64,000 nucleotides of DNA from Alterinioella nitratireducens (GTDB lineage Bacteria > Pseudomonadota > Alphaproteobacteria > Rhodobacterales > Rhodobacteraceae), in assembly GCF_013155465.1 (NCBI RefSeq), contig NZ_JABJVX010000008.1:1-64000 (forward strand), in the 5' to 3' direction. Below are positions 1 through 8,020 of this stretch, piece after piece. A program made the position numbers and the translations under genes. The first letter of the stretch is position 1. Every line of letters starts with the position of its first letter. The notes below the pieces were generated by a model, which saw only the letters and a program-made list of their open reading frames with translations, was not told the origin of the DNA and did not search any database.

Positions 1-78
1 GCGACAATCGCCGCCCTGTAACTGCGGCCGAGCCAAGGCCGAAGAGCAAAGTTACACCATTTCCCGGGACACTATCCG
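1..78. other. Flank left of the IS5 element, possibly the end of another IS
   Basis: IS5 transposase homology stops abruptly near position 79, after GRKKRKT. The remaining 78 bases give no recognisable transposase in any frame. They end in ACACCATTTCCCGGGACACT, which resembles the terminal repeats of IS256/mutator-type elements. I infer that a second element may abut or have truncated the IS5 copy. The window edge prevents a decision. Confidence 0.25.
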
Positions 79-337
79 TCTTGCGTTTCTTCCGGCCTGG
101 GATACAGGCGCGTATCCCCTTGTCTTGCAACGCTTCTCTGAACCAATCAGCGTCATAGCCACGATCTCCGAGTAGCCATTTGACGTTTGGCAGGCCACTG
201 AGCAGCGCACGTGCGCCGATATAATCGCTGACTTGTCCGGCGGTGACAAACAGGTCGATTGGTCGCCCCTGACTGTCACAGATTGCGTGCAGCTTGGTGT
301 TCATGCCGCCTTTGGTACGACCGATCAGGCGACCACG
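79..337 (-). pseudogene. IS5-family transposase OrfB, truncated
   Basis: Read in the -1 frame after the A5G6 run (338-348), this gives GRTKGGMNTKLHAICD, then GRPIDLFVTAGQ and LLGDRGYDADWFREAL: the central DDE region including the second Asp. It continues to IPGRKKRKT and then loses family similarity. The region that normally carries the catalytic Glu (RNRIEIMFGRLKD-like) is absent. The copy is therefore unlikely to encode an active transposase unless the left part lies rearranged outside the window. Confidence 0.75.
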
Positions 338-672
338 CCCCCCTTTTTGGCGGCCATGCTGGTCGCCGTTCGGTGGGCCTTCAGGTATGTCGCGTCGATC
401 ATAACGGTGGTCTTCTCGCCGTGTTCCGCCGCCAGCCCAGCCATCATCCGCGCGAAAATGCCCTTCTCGCTCCAGCGCTTCCAGCGGCTGTAAAGTGTTT
501 TGTGGGGGCCGTATTCCATAGGTGCGTCGCGCCAACGCAACCCATTGCGATTGATAAATATAATCCCACTCAGAACACGCCGGTCATCGACGCGGGGTTT
601 ACCGTGGGACTTTGGGAAGAAGGGTTCAAGACGCGCCATCTGCGCATCGCTCAGCCAGAAAAGATCGCTCAT
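325..672 (-). CDS. IS5-family transposase OrfA
   Basis: The 115-residue product starts MSDLFWLSDAQMARLEPFFP and contains RVLSGIIFINRNGLRWRDAP, the typical N-terminal half of IS427-group transposases. The first catalytic Asp is in the MIDATYLKAHRTA stretch. The frame ends TGA at 325-327, shortly after an A5G6 run. That run allows -1 slippage into the OrfB frame, which reads RGRLIGRTKGGMNTKLHA. The ATG at 672 is preferred because family members begin MSDLFW; a longer frame upstream includes IS terminal sequence. Confidence 0.85.
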   Translation of the reverse strand: MSDLFWLSDAQMARLEPFFPKSHGKPRVDDRRVLSGIIFINRNGLRWRDAPMEYGPHKTLYSRWKRWSEKGIFARMMAGLAAEHGEKTTVMIDATYLKAHRTATSMAAKKGGVVA

Positions 673-738
673 GCCACCGCTCCGTTTTAAGAACCGTGAA
701 TCACGCAGCGCAGCGGAAATCAATGCATCCTGACCCTA

Positions 739-1326
739 GTCTATGCGTTCGAAGCGTTAGGCAGTCCTTTGACAAGGGAAGAATTAGAAGACTATTGTCT
801 CGACGAATTGGGTATGAACGCGAATAGCTTCTATGTATATTTGAGCTATTCTCCATTGGTTGTAAAACTAGCAACTGGTGTTTTTTCTCTAGTTGGTCAG
901 GATGTTGATCCCGGCACCATTGAGCAACTCAAGGAAAAAATTCGTGAAAGCAGGTTCGATGCAACTTCTGGTTGGTCAAAGGCTGGAACACTGTGGTGGC
1001 ATTTTCAGGCAGACCGCCCAACGATCAACGCTGGTTCACATGCAGTCCCTACGTTCGTATTAAATCTGACTTCTGGAGAATGGCGCCTTCAAACTGTCGA
1101 TGGCTTGCAGTTGGGGGGCGTGAGGATTGATAATGGCTTCGCCTCTGGTTTTGCAAAGGCTTTTTCAGCGCTGGGCGTTACCAACAAAGACTTTCTACAG
1201 TTTGATTTCGATATTTCTAAACGACGGGTCTTCATTCGGATTGTTGGTATTGAGCCGGAAGAGTTTTCTTCGTTCGTTGAGAGCGACGAATTTGATGAGG
1301 AAGCCACTATGGACGAGGACAACTGA
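739..1326 (+). pseudogene. 3' remnant of a low-GC gene at the IS5 edge; HTH-like N-terminus
   Basis: The reading frame is open from the IS boundary (VYAFEALGSPLTREELEDYC) to a stop at 1326. An ATG-less start near 769 would be internal to an apparent domain, so the 5' part is probably lost. The first ~60 residues, with GMNANSFYVYLSYSPLVVKL and GVFSLVG, look like a winged-helix unit. The tail is acidic. The DNA is clearly more AT-rich than the surrounding chromosome, indicating foreign origin. I do not recognise the family with certainty. Confidence 0.6.
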
Positions 1327-1405
1327 TTTTTTTGGCAATTCAATGGCAACAATCGTAGCCTTTTATTGCGAACTTTAAGATTCGGCCAAATTTTCGCGAC
1401 GACCT

Positions 1406-1880
1406 CTATTCACGGCCAGCTCCAACCACCCTCAACCGGGGCTTCAACATCTCCCCCACCGCATTTACCCCGGCCCGCAGCGGCGAGTCGATCAGGTGGG
1501 CGTAGCGCTGGGTGGTGCCAATTTGGGTGTGGCCGAGCAGCCGCCCGATCATTTCCAGTGAGGCGCCGCCGGATACCAGCAGCGAAGCGAAGGTGTGGCG
1601 CAGGTCGTGGATGCGGACATCTGGGATCTCGGCCTGCACCCGCATCCGCTCCCAGAACCGTTTGAGATCAACGACCGGCTGGCCCGGGACATCGCCGGGG
1701 AATAGGAACGGGCAGCCCTTCGGCACCGCATCGCCACGCAACCGGATCAACGCGACGGCTTCATGCGAGATCGGCACGCGGTGCTGTTTGAAATAGGCGT
1801 CCTGTTTGGTCCAGATCGCCAGATCGAGATTGAATTAGTCGAAGGTGGTGGTGCGGGCCTCGCCGCAACGGGCACCCCCC
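1406..1880 (-). pseudogene. Tyrosine recombinase (phage-type integrase) C-terminal remnant
   Basis: The product carries the integrase catalytic block: IHDLRHTFASLLVSGGASLE, then GRLLGHTQIGTTQRYAHL with the Tyr nucleophile. Reading further upstream in the same frame gives GARCGEARTTTFD, a TAA (1835-1837), then FNLDLAIWTK. Intact relatives read WDQFDL here, so a Gln codon seems to have become a stop. The N-terminal half is absent because the IS3 element begins at 1884. It lies near the 3' end of tRNA-Ser, a common attachment site, so it is probably the relic integrase of a decayed island. Confidence 0.8.
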
Positions 1881-1883
1881 CTC

Positions 1884-1902
1884 TGTCAGGGATGTTGTCC
1901 GC
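1884..1902 (+). repeat. IS3 left terminal inverted repeat
   Basis: TGTCAGGGATGTTGTCCGC matches the complement of the right end (TGTCAAAGGTGTTGTCCGC) at 16 of 19 positions. Confidence 0.85.
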
Positions 1903-1950
1903 TGCTCTACTTTTCCTCTATTTCTCAGGTGGGCGGGATAGGACGATGAC

Positions 1951-2445
1951 GTGGGATATTCACCGGAACGAAAGACAGCTGTGCTGAAGCGTATGCTGCC
2001 ACCGAACAACATGGCCATTCGGCAGCTGTCGCAGGAGGAAGGAATCTCTGAGGCGACGTTGCACAACTGGCGGGCTGAGGCGCGGCGCAAGGGACAGCTT
2101 CTGCCCGATGCTGACGCGGGTCCCGAGGGCTGGTCTTCGCGCGACAAGTTCGCGGCGGTGTTGGAAACGGCGGCACTGAACGAAACTGATTTGGCCGAAT
2201 TCTGCCGCAAGCGCGGACTCTATCCGGCGCAGATCGCGGCGTGGCGATCGGCTTGCGAGCAGGCAAATGACTGGGACCGTGCGAGCACTGCCCGTCTGGG
2301 TCAGGCGACCAAGGAAGAAAAAAAGCGGATCAAGGGTCTGGAGCGCGAGCTTGCCCGCAAAGACCGCGCATTGGCCGAAACCGCAGCGCTTCTGGTTCTC
2401 AGAAAAAAGGCGTCAGCGATCTGGGGGGACGGAGAGGACGCATGA
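1951..2445 (+). CDS. IS3-family transposase OrfA (two helix-turn-helix units)
   Basis: The 164-residue DNA-binding subunit seems to contain two HTH units. One is near residues 20-45 (AIRQLSQEEGISEATLHNW), the other near residues 65-95 (DLAEFCRKRGLYPAQIAAW). A charged heptad-like segment (EEKKRIKGLERELARKDRAL) follows, suited to a leucine zipper. That is longer than the usual ~100-residue IS3 OrfA. The GTG at 1951 is chosen because AGGA lies 7 bases upstream. The stop overlaps the OrfB start as ATGA. Confidence 0.85.
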   Translation: MGYSPERKTAVLKRMLPPNNMAIRQLSQEEGISEATLHNWRAEARRKGQLLPDADAGPEGWSSRDKFAAVLETAALNETDLAEFCRKRGLYPAQIAAWRSACEQANDWDRASTARLGQATKEEKKRIKGLERELARKDRALAETAALLVLRKKASAIWGDGEDA

Positions 2446-3503
2446 TCAGCACCCCACATCGCCAAACAGCAACGATGCTGATCGAAGATGCCGTTACCGC
2501 CGGCGTGCAGCGCGCCAAGGCCTGTGCCGAGCTGGAAATCAGCGATCGCACTCTGCGGCGCTGGACGAAAGACGGCCAGCTTCACGCCGATCAACGGCCC
2601 CTCGTGCCGCGCCCGGAACCCGCGAACAAGCTGAGCGCTGCCGAACGTGCGGCGGTGCTGTCGCTATGTAATTCAAAGGAATTTAGCAGTCTGCCCCCAA
2701 GCCAGATCGTGCCAAAACTGGCCGATCAGGGGCGGTATCTGGCATCCGAGTCCAGCTTCTACCGCATCCTGCGCGCGGATGGTCAGCAGCATCACCGTGG
2801 CCGAGCCAAGCCCCCAGTCCGGCGCAAACCACCCACCAGCTATCTGGCCAGTGCGCCATGTGAGGTCTGGACCTGGGACATCACGTGGATGCCCGGGCCG
2901 GTGGCAGGCATGTTCTTCTATCTCTATCTGATCGTGGATATCTTCAGCCGCAAGATCGTCGGCTGGGAAGTTCATGAGCGCGAAAGTGCAGACCTGGCGG
3001 CCGTCCTGATCCGGCAGGCAGTGCTGGCCGAGGGATGCTTTATGCAACCGCTCGTTCTGCACGCCGACAATGGTAGCCCCATGAAGGGTGCCACAATGAA
3101 AACGACCATGGAGAAACTTGGCATCACCGCGTCGTACAGCCGCCCGCGCGTCAGCAATGATAATCCCTTCTCGGAGGCTCTGTTCCGAACCTGCAAATAC
3201 CGCCCGGACTGGCCGAGCAAGGGCTTTGCCACAAAAATAGATGCTCAGGCTTGGGTAAAATCCTTCGCCAGTTGGTATAACGGCGAGCATCTGCACAGCG
3301 CCATTCGCTTCGTCACCCCGGGCGCACGCCACGCTGGCCATGACCGCGCAACGCTGGCAAACCGCGCCATGCTCTATGCAAATGCGCGTGCGCAAAACCC
3401 AGAACGCTGGTCAGGCAAAACCCGCAACTGGCAACCCGCCGGACCCGTCTGGCTGAACCCCGAAAACGAAATCAGCGCCCCCGAAATCAGAGACGCCGCA
3501 TGA
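2442..3503 (+). CDS. IS3-family transposase OrfB (DDE catalytic subunit)
   Basis: The 353-residue integrase-core protein has the DDE triad in WTWDITWMPG, LHADNGSPMKG and NPFSEALFRTCKY. The N-terminal part carries an HTH_21-like region. The ATG at 2442 overlaps the OrfA TGA, so it can be translated independently by coupling, without the -1 frameshift many IS3 elements use. No interruption is visible, so the element may be active. Confidence 0.9.
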   Translation: MISTPHRQTATMLIEDAVTAGVQRAKACAELEISDRTLRRWTKDGQLHADQRPLVPRPEPANKLSAAERAAVLSLCNSKEFSSLPPSQIVPKLADQGRYLASESSFYRILRADGQQHHRGRAKPPVRRKPPTSYLASAPCEVWTWDITWMPGPVAGMFFYLYLIVDIFSRKIVGWEVHERESADLAAVLIRQAVLAEGCFMQPLVLHADNGSPMKGATMKTTMEKLGITASYSRPRVSNDNPFSEALFRTCKYRPDWPSKGFATKIDAQAWVKSFASWYNGEHLHSAIRFVTPGARHAGHDRATLANRAMLYANARAQNPERWSGKTRNWQPAGPVWLNPENEISAPEIRDAA

Positions 3504-3508
3504 AATCG

Positions 3509-3527
3509 GCGGACAACACCTTTGACA
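3509..3527 (-). repeat. IS3 right terminal inverted repeat
   Basis: Read on the minus strand it is TGTCAAAGGTGTTGTCCGC, pairing with the left repeat at 1884. It starts 6 bases after the OrfB stop codon. Confidence 0.85.
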
Positions 3528-3863
3528 AACACCGCACCGGTCAGTAAGCGCAGGCGGATGATCCTGGCGGCGCTGGATTCAATGCAGGCACCAAATCGAG
3601 AATTCGATCTTTGTTCCCTCCGCAAAGCGAGTAGAATTTCGAAACGGTCAAAATCTCCGTTCGTGATAGTCGTGGTGAAACAATGGCTTAAGGCTGAACA
3701 CCAAAACTCCGCAGTCATCAGCTTCAGAGAACATTGGCGCGGAGAGAGCCATTTTGAGCCCGACCCCAGTAGGCGCAGTGCACAGCCTGCCGCGCATAAC
3801 CCTTGAATATAACGGAAATTTTCCGCCCTGCGGCGGGCCGGAGAACAGTTGTGCTTGGGCAAG
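3528..3863. other. Intergenic segment between IS3 and tRNA-Ser
   Basis: About 336 bases without a convincing gene. Short frames here give no recognisable protein and weak codon bias. A small CCGCC/GGCGG hairpin occurs near 3823-3836. The likely reading is leftover island or attachment-site DNA beside the tRNA 3' end. Confidence 0.5.
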
Positions 3864-3953
3864 TGGCGGAGGAGGTGGGATTCGAACCCACGGTACGCTC
3901 TCACGCACGCCGGTTTTCAAGACCGGTGCAATCGACCACTCTGCCACTCCTCC
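3864..3953 (-). tRNA. tRNA-Ser, anticodon TGA
   Basis: On the minus strand, acceptor GGAGGAG pairs with CTCCTCC, followed by discriminator G and an encoded CCA (3864-3866). The anticodon stem-loop CCGGTCTTGAAAACCGG carries TGA. A long variable arm and GGTTCGAATCC T-arm complete a 90-nt class II tRNA. Its 3' end faces the IS3 and integrase remnant, the orientation expected if an element had integrated there. Confidence 0.95.
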
Positions 3954-4201
3954 GGCCTCTGCCCCTTACCCGCCCCGGTTCGATTCTGAAAGTGGCCCCG
4001 TCGCCCGCCCCCGGCCGCCCCTGAAACCGCAGGTTGTTGCCGATCTGCGCATGAGGGGTTTGCAGTGGCGCGCCATAGCACGTATCCTTTCGCGCAAAGG
4101 GTCCGGGGGCACGGGCCCTCCAAACGCTATGGCAGGGGCATGGGGCGCGCGGCATCGGGAACAGATGCACGGCCCGTGTCCCGAGCAGGGGAAATCGAGC
4201 A

Positions 4202-5047
4202 ATGAACATTCACGCACTCACATGCCGGACGGGCCGCGTTGCCTGTGTCCTGACCCTGGCCCTGACCCTTGCGGCTTGCGAGGGCGGGCTGCAACTGCCC
4301 TTCGGCGCGGGCGCGGGCGCGGGCAACTCCGACACGCCGACGCGGGCCAGTTCCACCCGGCTGGTCGAACGCGATGTCGAGGCGCCCGAGGTGTTCCAGG
4401 TCACCGATGAGGGGCTCTGGGACGGCCGCCCGTCGCTCGGCGGGGTCTGGGTCGCGAGCCCCGAGGCCAGCGACCCCGAACGCGTCATCATCCGCAACGA
4501 GGAAAACGGCCGTTTCGTCATCGGCGCGCTTTTCCGGCGCGAACGGGAGACCCCCGGCCCGACGTTGCAGGTCTCCTCGGATGCCGCTGACGCGCTCAAC
4601 ATGGTGGCGGGTTCGCCGGTCTCGCTCAACGTCACCGCGCTCAGGCGCGAGGAGGTGGCGGAAACGGACCCCGAGGACGCCCCGTCCGAGGACACCGCCG
4701 CCACCGGCGAGATCGCCACCACCTCGCTGGACGATCCCATCGCCGCCGCAGCCGCCGCGATCGACGCCGCCGAGGCCGATGCCCCCGCCGGCCCCGCGCC
4801 GCAGGCCAGTTCCCTCGACCGTCCCTATATCCAGATCGGCATTTTCAGTGTCGAGGCCAATGCCGACAACACCGCCGACATGATGCGGCAGGCCGGCATG
4901 GTGCCCACGGTGCATGAGCAGACCTCTTCGGGCCGGGATTTCTGGCGCGTCGTGGTCGGCCCCGCCGCCACCGCGTCGGAACGCGCGCAACTGCTGGACT
5001 CCGTGCGCGGCCTCGGCTTTACAGACGCCTATTTCGTCACCAACTGA
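4202..5047 (+). CDS. SPOR-domain lipoprotein
   Basis: The 281-residue protein has a lipoprotein signal ending LTLAAC, giving Cys26. An Ala/Asp/Glu-rich linker (about 150-205) follows. A C-terminal SPOR domain (about 208-281, from YIQIGIFSVEANADNTADMM to GFTDAYFVTN) ends the protein. SPOR domains bind denuded septal peptidoglycan, so a periplasmic, lipid-anchored role at the division site is likely. It precedes a D,D-carboxypeptidase gene by 21 bp, supporting a joint cell-wall role. AGGGGA lies upstream of the ATG. Confidence 0.85.
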   Translation: MNIHALTCRTGRVACVLTLALTLAACEGGLQLPFGAGAGAGNSDTPTRASSTRLVERDVEAPEVFQVTDEGLWDGRPSLGGVWVASPEASDPERVIIRNEENGRFVIGALFRRERETPGPTLQVSSDAADALNMVAGSPVSLNVTALRREEVAETDPEDAPSEDTAATGEIATTSLDDPIAAAAAAIDAAEADAPAGPAPQASSLDRPYIQIGIFSVEANADNTADMMRQAGMVPTVHEQTSSGRDFWRVVVGPAATASERAQLLDSVRGLGFTDAYFVTN

Positions 5048-5068
5048 TCCGCGAAAGACACGCGCCCC

Positions 5069-6238
5069 ATGTTCACACGCCTCAGCCTCGCCCTTACCCT
5101 CTTCCTCGGCCTTCTGGCCGCCCCCCTTCATGCCTTCGAGACCCAGGCCAGCGCCGCCTATGTGATCGACCACAATACCGGCCAGGTGCTGCTGGATGTC
5201 GATGCCGATGTGCCGCTGCCGCCCGCCTCCATGTCCAAGCTGATGACCATCAACATGGTGTTCGAGGCTCTGGAGGATGGCCGCCTGACGCTGGAAACGA
5301 TGCTTCCCGTAAGCCAGGAGGCGATGGATTACGGCGGCTCGACCATGTTCCTTACCACCCGCGACCGGGTCAGCGTCGAGGATCTCCTGCGCGGGGTCAT
5401 CGTGCTTTCGGGCAATGACGCCAGCGCGGTGCTGGCCGAGGCGCTCAGCCCCGATGGCACCGAAGCAGGCTTCGCCGACCTGATGACGCAGCGCGCGCGT
5501 CAGTTGGGGATGATGAATTCCACATTCCGCAATTCCAATGGCTGGCCCGAGCTCGGCCATGTCATGTCGGTGCGCGACCTGGGCATCCTGGCCCAACGGC
5601 TGATCACCGAGTTCCCGCAATATTACCCCTATTTCGCCGAGACCGAATTTGCCTTTGACGGTCGCGCGCCCGATAACCGCTTCAACCGCAACCCCCTGCT
5701 GGCGCTGGGGATCGGGGCCGACGGGCTCAAGACCGGGCATACCGAGGCCGCGGGCTACGGCCTGGTCGGGTCCGCGCAGCAGGGCGACCGCCGGGTGACT
5801 TTCGTGATTGCCGGTCTGCCCAGCGCCGAGGCGCGCGCGCGCGAGGCCGAGCGCATCGTCAACTGGTCGTTCCGCCAGTTCGCCGAGCGTGAGGTCGTGG
5901 CCCCCGGCACCCTTGTCACCGAGGCGGAAGTGTTCCTGGGCAATGCCGCCACCGTGGGCCTCGAAACCGCCGCGGGTGTAACCATGCTGCTGCCCGCCCT
6001 GATCGACGACGGGGTCGAGGCCGAGGCAGTCTTTACCGGCCCGATCCCCGCGCCCATCGCCGAGGGTCAGGAACTGGGCTACCTGGTGATCCGGGTCGAA
6101 GGGTTCGAGGATCGCACCGTGCCGCTCCTGGCCGCGGAAAGCGTCGGCATGGCCGGGTTCATGGACCGCCTGCGCACCGCCGCGGACCAGGTCATGCAGA
6201 TGATCCGCAACGGCACCGACACTCTGGCCGCGGGCTGA
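5069..6238 (+). CDS. dacC: D-alanyl-D-alanine carboxypeptidase (penicillin-binding protein 5/6 family)
   Basis: This peptidase S11 enzyme trims the terminal D-Ala of peptidoglycan pentapeptides in the periplasm. Motifs: nucleophile SMSK at residues 54-57, SGN at 114-116, KTG at 221-223. A signal peptide (LFLGLLAAPLHAFE) opens the protein. A C-terminal PBP5-type domain and a terminal amphipathic segment, typical for membrane attachment, follow. The length of 389 fits the family. It lies between the SPOR lipoprotein and tmk on the same strand. The symbol is by family and could equally be dacA. Confidence 0.9.
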   Translation: MFTRLSLALTLFLGLLAAPLHAFETQASAAYVIDHNTGQVLLDVDADVPLPPASMSKLMTINMVFEALEDGRLTLETMLPVSQEAMDYGGSTMFLTTRDRVSVEDLLRGVIVLSGNDASAVLAEALSPDGTEAGFADLMTQRARQLGMMNSTFRNSNGWPELGHVMSVRDLGILAQRLITEFPQYYPYFAETEFAFDGRAPDNRFNRNPLLALGIGADGLKTGHTEAAGYGLVGSAQQGDRRVTFVIAGLPSAEARAREAERIVNWSFRQFAEREVVAPGTLVTEAEVFLGNAATVGLETAAGVTMLLPALIDDGVEAEAVFTGPIPAPIAEGQELGYLVIRVEGFEDRTVPLLAAESVGMAGFMDRLRTAADQVMQMIRNGTDTLAAG

Positions 6239-6247
6239 GGGCCCCCC

Positions 6248-6859
6248 ATGTTCCTCTCGCTCGAAGGGATCGACGGCTCGGGCAAGAGCACGCAGGCAAC
6301 GCGGCTGGCGGATACCCTGCGCGCGGCCGGGCATGACGTGGTGCAGACCCGCGAACCGGGTGGCGCGCCGGGGGCCGAGGAAATCCGCCGCCTGCTGGTC
6401 GAAGGCGACCCCGAGCGCTGGTCGCCGGAGACGGAAACGCTGCTCTTCAACGCCGCCCGCCGCGACCATCTGGAACGCACGATCCGCCCCGCGCTTGAGG
6501 CAGGCAAGATCGTCATCACCGACCGCTTCGCCGATTCCACCCGCGTCTACCAGGGCGCCACACGCGGCGACCTGCGCGGCTTTGCCGATGCCATCCACAA
6601 GGCCGCCATCGGGGTGGAGCCCGACCTGACCCTGATCCTCGACATGGACCCTGCGGCCGCCCTGACCCGCGGCCTCGCCCGCAGTTCCGGCGAGGACCGG
6701 TTCGAGGAATTCGGCCTGCCCTTCCAGCAAGCCTTGCGCGCGGGCTTCCTCTCCTTGGCCGACGAATTCCCCGCCCGCTGCCACATCATCGACGCGGGCC
6801 GGGACGCCGACGCCATCGCCGCCGACATCCGCGCCCTCGTCCTGGACCGCCTGACATGA
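6248..6859 (+). CDS. tmk: Thymidylate kinase
   Basis: It phosphorylates dTMP to dTDP with ATP for DNA synthesis. The P-loop GIDGSGKST starts at residue 7; the REPGG dTMP-binding motif is near 36-40; TDRFADS is the DR(Y/F) motif; and a lid region near RSSGEDRFEE is present. 203 residues is standard. Its TGA overlaps the holB ATG as ATGA, so the two are translationally coupled, a common alphaproteobacterial arrangement. Confidence 0.97.
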   Translation: MFLSLEGIDGSGKSTQATRLADTLRAAGHDVVQTREPGGAPGAEEIRRLLVEGDPERWSPETETLLFNAARRDHLERTIRPALEAGKIVITDRFADSTRVYQGATRGDLRGFADAIHKAAIGVEPDLTLILDMDPAAALTRGLARSSGEDRFEEFGLPFQQALRAGFLSLADEFPARCHIIDAGRDADAIAADIRALVLDRLT

Positions 6860-7989
6860 GCACGCTTGGTGAGATGGAAGCCGTCCCCGAGGCCGACCGC
6901 GCCCCCGGTGCCCCGCATCCGCGTGAGACGCAGCGCCTGTTCGGGCAGGAGATTGCCGAAACCACCATCCTCGACGCCTTCAATTCGGGCCGGATGCACC
7001 ACGCCTGGCTGCTCACGGGCCCCAAGGGCGTCGGCAAGGCCACGCTGGCCTGGCGCATCGCGCGGTTTCTTCTGGCCACCCCCGAGGATCAGGCCGACGC
7101 GCTCTTTGCCGCCCCGAAACCGGACACCCTCGACATCCCCGCCAACCACCCCGTCGCGCATCACATCCACGCCATGGCCGAGCCGCGCCTCTTTCTTTTG
7201 CGCCGCCCCTGGGACGTGAAGACCGCCAAGCTGAAGACCGTCATCACGGTCGAGGAGGTGCGCAAGCTGCACCCGTTCTTCGGCATGTCCGCCGCTGACG
7301 GGGGCCGCCGCGTGGTCATCGTCGATGCCGCCGACGAGATGAACCCGAGTGCGGCCAATGCGCTCTTGAAAATGCTGGAGGAACCGCCCAAGGGCGCCAC
7401 GCTGCTGCTGGTCTCGCACCAGCCCTCGCGCCTGCTGCCGACGATCCGCTCGCGCTGCCGCACGCTGCCGCTGGCCACGCTCGGGGCCGAGGACATGCGC
7501 GCCGCGCTTGGGCAGGCGGGCATCGACGCGCCGGAAAACGCGGGGCTGGCCGAGCTTGCGGGCGGCTCCGTGGGTGAGGCCGTCGCGCTGATCCAGCAAG
7601 AGGGGCTGACGCTCTATGCCGAGATCCTGAACCTCGCCGCCACCCTGCCCCGGATGGATCGTGGCCTCGCCGCAAAGCTCAGCCAATCCGCGGGCGCGCG
7701 CGGGGCCGATGACCGGTTCACCCTCACCCTCGACCTGATCGACCGCTTCATGGCCCGGCTTGCCCGCACCGGCGCCACCGGATCGCCCCCGCCCGAGATC
7801 CTGCCCGATGAAGCGCAACTGCTGACCCGCCTCGCGCCCGACATGGGCGCAGGCCGCGCCTGGGCCGATCTTGCCGCCGATCTGACGGCACGCGCCCGCG
7901 CCGGCAAGGCGGTCAATCTTGACCCTGCCGCGCTGATCCTTGATATGTGTCTGAGAATTGGCAGCACCGCCGAGCGTCTGCCCCTCTGA
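6856..7989 (+). CDS. holB: DNA polymerase III subunit delta'
   Basis: Clamp-loader subunit of the replicative polymerase. The N-terminal AAA+ module includes a P-loop-like GPKGVGKATLAW (about 56-67), VVIVDAADEMNPSAANALLK as Walker B/sensor region, and SRCRTLPL as the arginine-finger region. The 377-residue length fits alphaproteobacterial delta' subunits, which carry a longer N-terminus than that of E. coli. It overlaps tmk by 4 bases and is followed by tatD, a frequent order. Confidence 0.93.
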   Translation: MSTLGEMEAVPEADRAPGAPHPRETQRLFGQEIAETTILDAFNSGRMHHAWLLTGPKGVGKATLAWRIARFLLATPEDQADALFAAPKPDTLDIPANHPVAHHIHAMAEPRLFLLRRPWDVKTAKLKTVITVEEVRKLHPFFGMSAADGGRRVVIVDAADEMNPSAANALLKMLEEPPKGATLLLVSHQPSRLLPTIRSRCRTLPLATLGAEDMRAALGQAGIDAPENAGLAELAGGSVGEAVALIQQEGLTLYAEILNLAATLPRMDRGLAAKLSQSAGARGADDRFTLTLDLIDRFMARLARTGATGSPPPEILPDEAQLLTRLAPDMGAGRAWADLAADLTARARAGKAVNLDPAALILDMCLRIGSTAERLPL

Positions 7990-8020
7990 CCGGTTCACCC
8001 CGCCACGAAGGACAGCCCCG

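Larger units (their letters stand above)
79..736 (-). mobile_element. IS5-family (IS427-like) insertion sequence, apparently truncated
   Basis: A two-frame IS5 transposase lies on the minus strand. The element's first bases, read on the minus strand, are GGGTCAGGATGCATTG, ending at about 736 and flanked by CTAG-like sequence. IS427-group elements usually target TA/CTAG sites. The C-terminal half of OrfB is missing: homology breaks near 79. The element abuts a partial gene at 739, suggesting insertion into it or deletion at its edge. Confidence 0.8.
1884..3527 (+). mobile_element. Complete IS3-family insertion sequence, about 1.64 kb
   Basis: The ends are imperfect 19-bp inverted repeats beginning TGTCA and ending TGTTGTCCGC (left 1884-1902, right 3509-3527), with 3 mismatches. 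Termini are TG...CA, as usual for IS3. OrfA and OrfB overlap by ATGA inside. The flanks (ccctc / aacac) show no evident target duplication, suggesting recombination or deletion after insertion. It separates the integrase remnant from the tRNA. Confidence 0.85.

Noticed and set aside
3522-3806. 94-codon plus-strand frame between IS3 and tRNA-Ser
   Set aside because: It begins inside the IS3 right repeat, has no recognisable motif or ribosome-binding site, and may be chance.
4127-6784. Long minus-strand frame of 885 codons opposite the SPOR, dacC and tmk genes
   Set aside because: It is antisense to three well-supported genes, is Gly/His/Ala-rich with no domain, and comes from high-GC codon bias.
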